The notes beneath the pieces are model-generated. The model was not told the DNA's origin, searched no databases, and worked only from the letters and a program-made list of their open reading frames with translations. From assembly GCF_010868145.1 (NCBI RefSeq), contig NZ_JAAGUY010000003.1, positions 62,001 to 126,000 on the forward strand: DNA of 64,000 nucleotides, read 5' to 3'. The translations under genes were made by a program, and so were the position numbers. The stretch comes from Nocardia cyriacigeorgica (lineage in GTDB: Bacteria > Actinomycetota > Actinomycetes > Mycobacteriales > Mycobacteriaceae). Shown piece by piece: positions 35,294-43,540 of this stretch (within the stretch, counting starts at the first letter, position 1; each line of letters begins with the position of its first letter).

Positions 35294-36091
35294 TCAGCGG
35301 AGCGCGGCGCGGCCCCCGAGGCGCCCAAGCAGGACGAGCACGAGCAGGGTGACCAGGACGAGGACCGTGGTGCCCGCCGCGGCGTCGAAGACCTCGCCGC
35401 GGTCGGTGAGAGCGAAGATGCTGACGGGCAGCGTCTTCCACGTCGCCGGATAGACCATGATGGTGGCGCCGAGCTCGCCCATGGATAGTGCGATGGCCAG
35501 GCCGGCGGCGGCGCCGAGTGCGGGCAACAACAGGGGCAGTGTCACCTGGCACAGCACCCGGACCGGGCCCGCGCCCAAGGATTCGGCGGCCTGCCGGTAG
35601 GCCGGGTCGAGGCGGTCGAGAGCGGCGGACACCGTGCTGAACGCATACGCCAGCACCAGCACCGAATGCGCGACGATGACAATCCATGTGGTGCCGCCGA
35701 GCAGTAGCGGCCGTTCGTTGAACGCGATCAGCACCCCGAGGCCGATCGCCACCGAGGGCACTGCGACCGGCAGGTGGAACACCGCGTCGGTCAGCCTGCG
35801 CCACCATCGCGGCGCCTCCCGGCCCGCCAGCGCTGCCCAGGCGCCGAGCACCAGCGACACCGCACCAGCCAGTAGTGCGGTCTGCAGACTGACCGACAGA
35901 CTGGCCAATTGCTCACCCGACAGCGCTCGTTCGAGATTGGCGGTCCCCAGATTCGAGGGCAACGGCCCGGTCCAGCTACCGGCCAACGCCGCGGCCACCA
36001 CGGTCGCGATGGGTGCCGCGAAGACCACCAGCACCACGACCGTGAACACCGCGAGTACCACCGCGCGTCCACGTCCGGTCCACACCAGCAT
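35294..36091 (-). CDS. ABC transporter permease, phosphonate (2-aminoethylphosphonate) uptake
   Basis: The 265-residue membrane protein has six predicted helices and the EAA-type loop AAESLGAGPVRVLCQVTLPLLLPAL that contacts the ATPase. It belongs to the iron/thiamine/2-aminoethylphosphonate importer class. It is the last gene of a leftward operon. The ATG at 36091 has GGAAGGAG at 8 bp; a TTG at 36097 would overlap the previous stop. Assignment to phosphonate uptake rests on the linked catabolic genes. Confidence 0.87.
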   Translation of the reverse strand: MLVWTGRGRAVVLAVFTVVVLVVFAAPIATVVAAALAGSWTGPLPSNLGTANLERALSGEQLASLSVSLQTALLAGAVSLVLGAWAALAGREAPRWWRRLTDAVFHLPVAVPSVAIGLGVLIAFNERPLLLGGTTWIVIVAHSVLVLAYAFSTVSAALDRLDPAYRQAAESLGAGPVRVLCQVTLPLLLPALGAAAGLAIALSMGELGATIMVYPATWKTLPVSIFALTDRGEVFDAAAGTTVLVLVTLLVLVLLGRLGGRAALR

Positions 36092-36093
36092 GG

Positions 36094-37062
36094 TCAACGC
36101 TCCTTCCTGGACGAGCCGGTGACCTCGGCGAAGATCAGCCGGTAGCCGAGATACAGGCTCAACGACAGTGCGACCTGGACGGTGGCGAGCACCGCGGCAC
36201 CCGGCAGATCGAAGGTAACGATGCCGCGGGTGTAGATCAGCGCAGGAAGCGTGATCACCCCTTTAGCACCGGTGAACAGAACGATGCCGAATTCGTTGAG
36301 CGTCAACAGCAGAACCAGGCTGCCACCCGCGGCCAGCGCAGGCCACGCTTCCGGCAACACCACTTGACGCAATACCCGCCACGGACTTGCGCCCAGGCTC
36401 GCGGCGACGTCGAGTTGCTCGCGCGGCAGGTGGGCGAACGCGGCCAGCAACGGCCGCACCACGAACGGTGTGAAGAAGGTGATCTCGGCCAGGATGACGC
36501 CCGCCGGTGTGGTGAGGAAATCGAATGCGGGCCCGTCCCGTCCGGTGATGCGGCTGATAAGCGCGTTGACCGCGCCCGCTGTGCCATACAGGAAGGTGAA
36601 GGCGAGGGTGATCAGGAACGACGGCAAGGTCAGGATCGTATCGATGAGGCGCCCCACCACTGTTGCCCCGGGGAACGGCACGAATGCCAGCACGATCGCG
36701 AGGAAGGTGCCGAGCACCAGGCAGCCGACGGTCGAGCAGGTGGCGATCGATATCGTGCGCCACAACGCGTCCCGGAAAGCGGCCGAACCGAGGACCTGCG
36801 ACCACGTTTCGGTGCCACGGCCATCGGGGGTGACCGTCGATTCGGTCAGCACTCGGATGATCGGGTACACCGCGATGACGAGCACCACCAGTACTGGCGG
36901 CAGACCGCACAGGATCGGTCGCCAGTTGCGTTGTGGGGCGAGCAGGGGAGACTCGACGGCGAGACGGCGGTCGACCAGCGGTGTGCTCATCGGCGTCGCC
37001 CTCGGCACTCGGACCGGCAGCGCGGGCCCGGCCTGCTCCGGATCCGCGGGTTCCTCGCTCAC
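36094..37062 (-). CDS. ABC transporter permease, phosphonate (2-aminoethylphosphonate) uptake
   Basis: This 322-residue permease has a 60-residue cytoplasmic N-terminal extension and six or more transmembrane helices. The ATPase-contact loop DVAASLGASPWRVLRQVVLPEAWPAL is clear. The GTG at 37062 overlaps the ATPase stop (GTGA), so the genes are coupled; the frame is open further upstream inside the ATPase gene, but that portion does not look like protein. It forms the heteromeric channel with the other permease. Confidence 0.87.
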   Translation of the reverse strand: MSEEPADPEQAGPALPVRVPRATPMSTPLVDRRLAVESPLLAPQRNWRPILCGLPPVLVVLVIAVYPIIRVLTESTVTPDGRGTETWSQVLGSAAFRDALWRTISIATCSTVGCLVLGTFLAIVLAFVPFPGATVVGRLIDTILTLPSFLITLAFTFLYGTAGAVNALISRITGRDGPAFDFLTTPAGVILAEITFFTPFVVRPLLAAFAHLPREQLDVAASLGASPWRVLRQVVLPEAWPALAAGGSLVLLLTLNEFGIVLFTGAKGVITLPALIYTRGIVTFDLPGAAVLATVQVALSLSLYLGYRLIFAEVTGSSRKER

Positions 37063-38243
37063 GATCGGGCCCCACTCTCGTCGTGGAGGGAGGGCGGGAT
37101 GAGGACACCTGCGGGGTCCGGCAGGTGCACCCCGACGGCCACGCCGGCCGCTGTCTCCGTGTGCCCCGCGACGTCGGCGGTGAGCTCGTCGGGTAGCCCG
37201 TCGACGGCCAACCGCATCCGGGTGGAGGCGCCCCGCCAGGCGGTGCTCAGCACCGTTGCAGGCAGAGCGCCTCGTTCGCTGGTCGCGCCGACGCGCACGG
37301 TATGCGGCCGGATGCACAGCAGCGCATCGGAATCCGGTGCCCATGCCGGGCGGCCAACGCCGGGCTCCGGTGCGTGTGCACGCAGTGTCCTGGTGCCGAC
37401 GGTGACCAGCGCACTGTCGCCGGACACCCGGTTGACGGTGCAGGGCAGCAGATTCGCACCACCGAGGAAAGCCGCCGTGAAATCGGACGGCGGGCGCTGC
37501 CAGAGGTTGGGCGCGGTGTCGATATCGACCAGGCGCGCATCACGCATCACCGCGATACGATCGGCCAGCGCGAGCGCTTCGGTCTGATCGTGGGTGACAT
37601 ACACCATTGCCGTGTCCGGCAGAGCCTGGCGAAGTTGTTGCAGCTCACCGAGCATGGATTGGCGCAGCTGCGCATCGAGCGCGGCGAGTGGCTCGTCCAG
37701 TAGCAGCACCGGCGGCCGAATGGCCAGCGCGCGGGCGATGGCCACCCGCTGCTGCTGGCCGCCGGACAGCTCACGCGGCAGCCGCTGGGCGAAGTCACCC
37801 ATGCCGACCATCCGCAGCGCTTCGCCGACCCGGGCGTCGATCTCGCGACGGGGCACCCGATGTGCTTTCAGGCCGAAAGCGACATTGCCGCGCACGGTCA
37901 TATGCGGGAACAGCGCGTAGGACTGCACGACGACGCCGATGCCCCGTCTAGCCGGCGAGAGCCCGGTGACGTCGCGCCCGGCCAGCCGCACCGTGCCCGA
38001 GGTGGGCCGGACGAAACCGGCAAGGGCCTTCAGCGCGGTGGACTTGCCGGAGCCGCTCGGCCCGAGCAGCGCGACGGTCTCGCCCGCCGCCACCCGTAGC
38101 GAGAAGTCGGCCAGGGCGACGGTCGCGGTGCGGCCGCGGCCGTAACTGACCCCTACCCGGTCGAACACGATCGCGGGTTCGGTCGCGGCAGGTCGCGTGG
38201 TTGCGACGGCGGTCGTGGTGGTTGGTGCGTCACCGGCGGACAT
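37059..38243 (-). CDS. ABC transporter ATP-binding protein, phosphonate uptake
   Basis: The 394-residue protein has an ABC ATPase domain with Walker A GPSGSGKST, signature LSGGQQQR, Walker B LLLDEP and a switch histidine in YVTHD, followed by a C-terminal TOBE-type domain (about 265-385). The size and TOBE domain place it with the PotA/FbpC/PhnT-type importers. It should energise uptake by the two permeases with the lipoprotein encoded next to it. It begins with a threonine/alanine-rich 20-residue extension. Confidence 0.9.
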   Translation of the reverse strand: MSAGDAPTTTTAVATTRPAATEPAIVFDRVGVSYGRGRTATVALADFSLRVAAGETVALLGPSGSGKSTALKALAGFVRPTSGTVRLAGRDVTGLSPARRGIGVVVQSYALFPHMTVRGNVAFGLKAHRVPRREIDARVGEALRMVGMGDFAQRLPRELSGGQQQRVAIARALAIRPPVLLLDEPLAALDAQLRQSMLGELQQLRQALPDTAMVYVTHDQTEALALADRIAVMRDARLVDIDTAPNLWQRPPSDFTAAFLGGANLLPCTVNRVSGDSALVTVGTRTLRAHAPEPGVGRPAWAPDSDALLCIRPHTVRVGATSERGALPATVLSTAWRGASTRMRLAVDGLPDELTADVAGHTETAAGVAVGVHLPDPAGVLIPPSLHDESGARS

Positions 38244-38267
38244 ATCGGCTCCTGTTGTCGGGGCGGG

Positions 38268-39341
38268 TCAGCTGCCGGTGGCCTGCTGGTAGGCGGCGAT
38301 ATCGCCATCCAATTCGGTCAGCACCGTGTGCCAATCGACCGGCAGCACCTCGACGCCGGACAGCAGGGTGCTCGGTGACGGCTCGGTACCCGTTGGTACC
38401 TCACGTAATTCGGTGCGCGCGGGTACCGCGAATGCCTCCGGTGCGAGGGTCCGCTGGGCCGGTGTCGAGAGCAGGAACTCCATCAGCTGCTTGGCTTCGG
38501 CCTGATGCGGGGCAGTCTTGCTCAGGCCCATGACGTACGGAACCGCGACGGTGGAGCGCTTACCGTCGGCCGATGCCGGGAAGAAGATGGAGAACTTCGA
38601 ACCCTTTTCCGCGATGGTCGCCAGGTTCATCTGGATATCGCCATTGGCGATGAGCAACTCGGCCTTGTCGACCTTGGCCTGCAGCTTTCCGGTCGACGAG
38701 GACGGCCCCACGTTGTTGGCCTGCAGCTCCGCCAGATAGTCGAGTGCGCCCTGCTTACCGAGCAACTGCTGCAGCAGGATCAGTACCGCGGTACCGTCAC
38801 CGGCCTGGCCGGGTGTCGAATACTGCAGCTTGCCCGTGAATTCGGGCATCAGCAGGTCATCCCAGGTCAGGCCCGCGGTATCCACCGAGGGGTTGGCGAT
38901 GAAGCACAGGTAGTTCTCGGCGAGGGTGACGTACTGGCCGTCGGGGTCCTGATCGCCCGCGGGCACCGCGCTGGTGTCGATGCCGCTGTCGGCGAGCAAG
39001 CCCGCGCTCTTCGCCTTCTGGATGAACGGCGGCAGGGTGACCAGCACGTCGGCTTGCGGGTTGTTCTGTTCCATATCGACGCGATTGACCACCTCGCCGG
39101 AGCCGGCCTCGACCAGGTTCACCGCGATACCGGTCTGCTCGGTGAACTCGGCGAAACGCTTGTCGTACCAACCGGCCATACCGTCGGCGGAGTAGACGGT
39201 GACCGATCGTCCGCCGGTGGCGTCGGCGCCGGTGCCACCACAGGCCGCGGTGAACGCCACGGCGGTGGTGGTGGCGACCAACAGCGCGGTCCAGGACAGG
39301 GTGCGTGCCAGGCGGCGGCCCGGTGTCTTCGAAGTACGCAC
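38268..39341 (-). CDS. ABC substrate-binding lipoprotein, putative 2-aminoethylphosphonate binding
   Basis: The 357-residue protein has a lipoprotein signal peptide with the acceptor Cys34 (TAAC) and a periplasmic-binding fold of the iron(III)/AEP type. It starts with SVTVYSADG and contains ADVLVTLPPFIQKAKSAG and FSIFFPASADGKRSTVAVPY segments that match AEP-binding PhnS-like proteins better than iron binders (inference from linkage). The start is a GTG at 39341. It is the third gene of the operon after the FAD oxidase and hydrolase. Confidence 0.87.
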   Translation of the reverse strand: MRTSKTPGRRLARTLSWTALLVATTTAVAFTAACGGTGADATGGRSVTVYSADGMAGWYDKRFAEFTEQTGIAVNLVEAGSGEVVNRVDMEQNNPQADVLVTLPPFIQKAKSAGLLADSGIDTSAVPAGDQDPDGQYVTLAENYLCFIANPSVDTAGLTWDDLLMPEFTGKLQYSTPGQAGDGTAVLILLQQLLGKQGALDYLAELQANNVGPSSSTGKLQAKVDKAELLIANGDIQMNLATIAEKGSKFSIFFPASADGKRSTVAVPYVMGLSKTAPHQAEAKQLMEFLLSTPAQRTLAPEAFAVPARTELREVPTGTEPSPSTLLSGVEVLPVDWHTVLTELDGDIAAYQQATGS

Positions 39342-39398
39342 AGTGACGGCAACTTTCGTTCTGGGAGCGAGTGAGGAGTCGAAGGGACAGGGAGAGAA

Positions 39399-40079
39399 TC
39401 AGTTCAGGACGAGGTCGGCGAACTCACTTACCGACGGCACGACGTGCGTCGCACCCGCGGCGCGCAGTGCGTCCGCGTCATGGGCGCCGGTCAGGGTGCC
39501 TGCGACGATCCGGGCGCCCGCGGCGAGGCCGGTGGCGATATCGCTGGTGGTGTCGCCGAGCACCGCGACCCGGTCGACGGCGTCGGCGCCGAGGCGTAGC
39601 AGCGCGGTGAGCACCAGGTCGGGGTAGGGGCGGCCGCGACCGGCGTCCGCTGGTGCCAGGGTCAGGTCGGCGATCTCGGTCCAGCCAAGCGCTTGGAGCA
39701 GCCGGTCCTGGGTGCCGCGGCTGAACCCGGTGGTGAGCGCGACCTTTACCCCGGCCGAGCGCAGCGACCGAATGGCCTCGGCGGCGCCGGGAACGGGCGC
39801 GATATCGGAGTCGTTGATCAGGGCGTCGTAGGTGGATTCGAAGGCGCGGTTGGCCAGCTGTGCCTTGTCCTCGTCTCCGAGCAGGGCGCGGAAGACGGTG
39901 ATTTTCGACTGACCCATCGTGTCGAGAACGTAGGCGCGCGCATGGTCACGCTCGGGACCGTCGCCGGGTATGCCCGCGGCGGTCGCGGCCTCCTCGAAGG
40001 CGCGCAGGACCAGTCCGCCGTCGGCGACAGTGGTGCCGGCCATATCGAGGACGGTGAGCTGAATGACGGTGTCGGGCAT
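39399..40079 (-). CDS. Phosphonoacetaldehyde hydrolase (phosphonatase)-like protein
   Basis: The 226-residue HAD-superfamily enzyme should cleave the C-P bond of phosphonoacetaldehyde to acetaldehyde and phosphate. The nucleophile is Asp12 in LDMAGTT. Lys59 in MGQSKI aligns with the Schiff-base lysine of PhnX, which argues for true phosphonatase chemistry rather than a generic phosphatase. A GDTTSD motif for Mg binding is near residue 160. The ATG at 40079 has GAGGA upstream; a GTG at 40091 overlaps the preceding stop. It is shorter than typical PhnX (about 265-270). Confidence 0.85.
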   Translation of the reverse strand: MPDTVIQLTVLDMAGTTVADGGLVLRAFEEAATAAGIPGDGPERDHARAYVLDTMGQSKITVFRALLGDEDKAQLANRAFESTYDALINDSDIAPVPGAAEAIRSLRSAGVKVALTTGFSRGTQDRLLQALGWTEIADLTLAPADAGRGRPYPDLVLTALLRLGADAVDRVAVLGDTTSDIATGLAAGARIVAGTLTGAHDADALRAAGATHVVPSVSEFADLVLN

Positions 40080-40087
40080 GGTTGTCC

Positions 40088-41215
40088 TCACAGGTTCAGC
40101 AGGTCGGCGGTTTCTTCGCCGAGCGCGGGTCCGAGGGTCATGCCGCGCCCACCCGGGCCGGTCACCACCCAGATGTTGTCGTCGGCGCGGGCACGGGTGA
40201 CCAGCGTGTCCGGGTCGAGGCTCTGGCTGTACACCCCGGCCCAGCGGCGCACGATCGGCGGTAGCTTGCGACCGAGTAGTTCCTCGGTGACGGTGGTGAG
40301 GTGCTCATAGGGTGCCTCGTCCACGTCGAACGGGAACGGTTCGGAGTACTCGTGGGTGTCGCCGATGGTGAGGCCACCGTGCAGGCGTTGCACACACAGC
40401 AGCTGCATCTTGTGTTCGGCCGCCGTTGCGGTCTGGGACTGTTCCCGTCCGAGCGCCTCGACCTGCGGGCCCGCGAAACCGGGGTAGTAACGGAAGCTGT
40501 CGCCGTCGGCGATGGCCGTGGTGAGCGGCTCGCCCAGCGGGGCGGTCTGCATCATCTGCAGACGCACTCGGCGCACCGGTAGTTCGCCGACGAGGTCGCG
40601 GGTGAGGCCGGAGTGCGCGGTGCCCGCGCACACCAGCACCAGGTCGGCCTCGAACCGCCGGCCGTGGTCGTCGCGCACAACCGCACCGGTGCCGGTGTTC
40701 TCGACTGCCCTGGCCTCGGTGGCGGCGTGGAAGGTGTAGCGGCCCGAGCCCGTCAGGTAGGCGCGCAGTGCGGGCATCGCCTGACGGGATTCCACCGCGG
40801 CGTCGGTCGAACAATGCAGTCCCGCAAGGAACTTGCCGCGCAGGGCGGGCTCGAGGAGACGCACCTGCTCTGGCTCGAGCAGTTCGAAACCGCGCTGTTC
40901 GGCGGTCGGCCCGGCGGCCGCGGCTTCCGCAACGGCGAGCTCGGCGGACGTGCGGGCCAGCGTCAGCGAACCGGAAGGGCGGAACCCGACACCGGGGACC
41001 CGTCCGCCGATCTCCTCCCACAGCTGCCGCGACCGCAGCGTCAGCTCCAGCTCCGGCGCCGAGCGCCCGGATACCCAGACCAGGCCGAAGTTGCGTACCG
41101 TGGCGCCGCGGGCTTCGGGCTCACGCTCCAGCTGCACGACCTCGTGACCGCGTCCGATCGCGGCCAGGGCGTGCGCGGTGCCGAGGATGCCGCCGCCGAT
41201 GATGACCAATCGCAT
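40088..41215 (-). CDS. FAD-dependent amine oxidoreductase of phosphonate clusters (TIGR03364 type)
   Basis: The 375-residue DAO-fold enzyme has the FAD-binding IIGGGILGTAHA start, a RNFGLVWVSGRS segment and a C-terminal GPGGRGMTLGPALGEETADLL flavin-contacting region. It matches the FAD oxidoreductases repeatedly found in phosphonate clusters, where they are thought to oxidise 2-aminoethylphosphonate or its N-methyl form to phosphonoacetaldehyde. This would replace the PhnW transaminase. The ATG at 41215 is chosen by the Rossmann motif. It is the first gene of the operon, directly behind a GntR-type palindrome. Confidence 0.85.
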   Translation of the reverse strand: MRLVIIGGGILGTAHALAAIGRGHEVVQLEREPEARGATVRNFGLVWVSGRSAPELELTLRSRQLWEEIGGRVPGVGFRPSGSLTLARTSAELAVAEAAAAGPTAEQRGFELLEPEQVRLLEPALRGKFLAGLHCSTDAAVESRQAMPALRAYLTGSGRYTFHAATEARAVENTGTGAVVRDDHGRRFEADLVLVCAGTAHSGLTRDLVGELPVRRVRLQMMQTAPLGEPLTTAIADGDSFRYYPGFAGPQVEALGREQSQTATAAEHKMQLLCVQRLHGGLTIGDTHEYSEPFPFDVDEAPYEHLTTVTEELLGRKLPPIVRRWAGVYSQSLDPDTLVTRARADDNIWVVTGPGGRGMTLGPALGEETADLLNL

Positions 41216-41229
41216 GAACCTATGGTGCA

Positions 41230-41247
41230 CATTGGTCTAGACCGATG
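41230..41247. promoter_or_regulatory. GntR-type operator 1 (upstream of the FAD oxidase)
   Basis: CATTGGTCTAGACCGATG is a near-perfect 18-bp palindrome (one symmetrical mismatch) with the TGGTCTAGACC core typical of HutC-subfamily GntR regulators. It is 15 bp upstream of the FAD oxidase start, so binding would block that operon. Confidence 0.8.
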
Positions 41248-41276
41248 AGTGTGGACCGGGCGAACGCTGGGTTAAC

Positions 41277-41294
41277 AATTGGTATAGACCAATT
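41277..41294. promoter_or_regulatory. GntR-type operator 2 (upstream of the GntR gene)
   Basis: AATTGGT-ATAG-ACCAATT has perfect 7-bp arms around a 4-bp centre and shares the TTGGT-N4-ACC design of operator 1. It is 18 bp before the GntR start codon, which suggests autoregulation. The two sites are 47 bp apart, centre to centre. Confidence 0.8.
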
Positions 41295-41311
41295 GCGGGT
41301 ACGCTGGGGGA

Positions 41312-42076
41312 ATGGACACGACGGATGCGGTGGGGGCGGATACCCGGTGGCCCAAGGCTTTTCCGGAGACGATGCCCAGAGTCGCCGGCAAGGCGTATCA
41401 GGTGCGCACCGAGATCGAGCAGATCCTCGACGACCTCGGCGAGGGTGATCCGGTCCCGTCCGAACGCGAACTCGCGACGCGATTCGAGGTCGCCCGCGAG
41501 ACGGTGCGGCAGGCTTTGCGTGACCTACTGGTGGAGGGGCGAATTCGCAGGCAGGGCCGCGGGACTGTGGTGTCACGGCCGAAGATGGTGCAGCCGCTGG
41601 CCTTGCAGTCCTACACCGAGGCCGCGCTGAGCCTCGGTCGGGTGCCCGGTCGGCTGGTGGTCGGCTGGAGCGACATACCCGCCGACGCCGACACCGCGCG
41701 GGATCTCGGCATCGATCTCGGCACCGAGGTCATGCATCTGGAAAGAGTGCTGCTGGCCGACGGCGAACGCATCGGCCTGGAGAGCACTTTCCTCCCACTG
41801 GACCGCTTCGCCGGACTACGCGGCAGCTATGACCCCACCACCTCGCTGTACGCGGCCATCCGCGCCACCGGAGTGGAATTCGCCGCAGCCACCGAGCGCA
41901 TAGAAACCGTCCTGGCCTCCCCTCGCGAGGCGGCGCTGCTCGAATGCAGCACCGCGCTGCCGTTGATCCGGCTCAACCGGCGCAGCACCGACGACGCGGG
42001 CGCACCGATCGAACGGGTGCGATCGCTGTATCGCGGTGACCGGATCGCGTTCGAGGCCGTGCTGGGCCGGGAGTGA
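41312..42076 (+). CDS. GntR family (HutC subfamily) regulator of the phosphonate operon
   Basis: The 254-residue protein has an N-terminal winged helix (about 30-95; VPSERELATRFEVARETVRQALRDLLVEGRIRRQGRGTVV) and a C-terminal UTRA ligand-binding domain (about 105-250). UTRA/PhnF-type GntR proteins respond to small metabolites; here the likely effector is a phosphonate or its breakdown product (inference). It is divergent from the oxidase-hydrolase-transport operon with two palindromes between them. Confidence 0.92.
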   Translation: MDTTDAVGADTRWPKAFPETMPRVAGKAYQVRTEIEQILDDLGEGDPVPSERELATRFEVARETVRQALRDLLVEGRIRRQGRGTVVSRPKMVQPLALQSYTEAALSLGRVPGRLVVGWSDIPADADTARDLGIDLGTEVMHLERVLLADGERIGLESTFLPLDRFAGLRGSYDPTTSLYAAIRATGVEFAAATERIETVLASPREAALLECSTALPLIRLNRRSTDDAGAPIERVRSLYRGDRIAFEAVLGRE

Positions 42077-42199
42077 CGCTCCAGCCGCTGGTCGGCGGGT
42101 CCGGGCGGGTCGGCTGAGTCGGGCGTCTAGGCATATGGACTCGGCGAGCCCATGAGCACACACTGGATCAGTACCCGTCCGACCAGAAAGGGGACAGTC

Positions 42200-42604
42200 A
42201 TGCTGGGTGACAAGATCGGCGAGTTCAACGGACAGACCATCGGCACCCGGGTGCTCGAGGACATCGGAACCGGACCACGGACCGAAGTGACCGACCGCTC
42301 CAGCGGCACGGCCTACGGCGTGCGCGCCGACTCGACCGTGACCTACGTCGGTACCCTTCGCCCCAATGGCACCATCGCAGGCTCCGGAACAGGGTTCGTG
42401 GTCACCGAGAGCGGTGAGACCGCGACCTTCCGTGGAGTGGGGGTAGGGCACTTCGGCCCGGACGGCTCCACTGTATGGCGTGGTTCGCTGTTCTATGAGA
42501 CCGAATCGGAGGCGTTGAGTCGCCTCAACGGCATCGCGGCGCTGTTCGAATACCAGATCGATGCCAGCGGAAAGTCCAGCGGTCAGTTCTACGAATGGAA
42601 GTAA
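42200..42604 (+). CDS. Hypothetical beta-rich protein
   Basis: The 134-residue protein has no signal peptide or membrane segment. It is rich in Gly, Thr and Val and shows a repeated pattern of short strands (STVTYVGTLRPNGTIAG, GFVVTESGETATFRGVGVG, GSTVWRGSLFYETES), which suggests a single beta-barrel such as an AOC/lipocalin-like fold. I cannot name a family. The ATG at 42200 is preceded by AAAGGGG. It is a single gene between GntR and TetR genes. Confidence 0.75.
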   Translation: MLGDKIGEFNGQTIGTRVLEDIGTGPRTEVTDRSSGTAYGVRADSTVTYVGTLRPNGTIAGSGTGFVVTESGETATFRGVGVGHFGPDGSTVWRGSLFYETESEALSRLNGIAALFEYQIDASGKSSGQFYEWK

Positions 42605-42851
42605 GCAACAGATAACGCGACGGATCTGCCGATCCTGGCGGCGTCGCTTCGCGGTTGTCCGATCACACCCTCACGACTATCGGTCCGGTATCGCTGTGCC
42701 GGGTACGGCCGCGCGAGCTGCTCGCGTTCGGGGCGCGGTTGACGATGTGATCCGAGGGTTGGGGGCTCGCGCCGGGCCTGGGGCCCGGGCTCGGCGTGCC
42801 GACCCGCGCGAGGTTGTTCGCTCGGCGAAACACGCTCGGTACGGTGAGCAC

Positions 42852-43460
42852 ATGCCCGGAACGACCTCGCCCCGAGTGGGGCGCCCACGTGATCGCGAGT
42901 TGGATTCGGCGTTGCTCGAGGCCACAGCACGCATCGTCGTCGAGCGTGGATACGGTGCGCTCACGCTGCAAGCGGTTGCCGAAGAGGCGGAAACGAGCAG
43001 GCCTGCGCTCTATCGACGGTATGCCGACCGTGCCGAGTTGATGGTGGCTGTGCTGATCGACCGATTCGGATTGCAGCCGGGTGGGCAGGATCTGGGCGGG
43101 CTGGAAGCCGAGATGCTGGCGATTCAGCAACACCAGCGGGACCTGTTCAACGAGCCCGTGCTGAGCAAGGCGCTGCCGGGTTTGCTCGCCGACCTGGTCG
43201 GCAATCCGGAAGTAGCCCGCCGGTTTCAGGATCAGTTCCTGACGCCGCGACGGGTTTCCACCGCGTCGATCCTGGATCGTGCGGTCGCTCGCGGGGAGAT
43301 CGCGCCTGGCACGGATTCGGAGTGGATCTGCGATCTGATCACCGGACCGATGTTGATGCGCGCGCTGGTGCCATCGCTCGGCCCGATCGATGACGAACTG
43401 GTGCGGCTCACTGTCCGATCCGCGCTGGACGCGCTCGGGTACCGGGGTGAGCACTCCTGA
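42852..43460 (+). CDS. TetR family transcriptional regulator
   Basis: The 202-residue protein has a classical TetR DNA-binding domain (about 10-60; LTLQAVAEEAETSRPALYRRYADRAELMVAVL) and a helical C-terminal TetR_C ligand domain. The frame is open far upstream, but the ATG at 42852 fits the family. It lies immediately before an alpha/beta hydrolase gene, with a long palindrome in the 80-bp gap, suggesting that it controls that gene. The 247 bp before it contain no clear gene. Confidence 0.9.
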   Translation: MPGTTSPRVGRPRDRELDSALLEATARIVVERGYGALTLQAVAEEAETSRPALYRRYADRAELMVAVLIDRFGLQPGGQDLGGLEAEMLAIQQHQRDLFNEPVLSKALPGLLADLVGNPEVARRFQDQFLTPRRVSTASILDRAVARGEIAPGTDSEWICDLITGPMLMRALVPSLGPIDDELVRLTVRSALDALGYRGEHS

Positions 43461-43501
43461 TCGACCAATGTGGTTGACGCCACATTTCCGAGTCTCTATT
43501 C

Positions 43502-43527
43502 TCAATTACGTTACGTATCGTAATTGA
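43502..43527. promoter_or_regulatory. Palindromic operator between TetR and hydrolase genes
   Basis: TCAATTACG (43502-43510) and CGTAATTGA (43519-43527) are perfect 9-bp arms separated by 8 bp (TTACGTAT). The AT-rich arms contrast with the GC-rich surroundings. It is 13 bp before the hydrolase start codon, overlapping the expected promoter. Confidence 0.75.
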
Positions 43528-43540
43528 ATTGGAGGCTGGT

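Noticed and set aside
34491..35807. 438-codon minus-strand frame covering DUF4254 and part of the permease gene
   Set aside because: It crosses genes in two orientations and shows no family; shadow.
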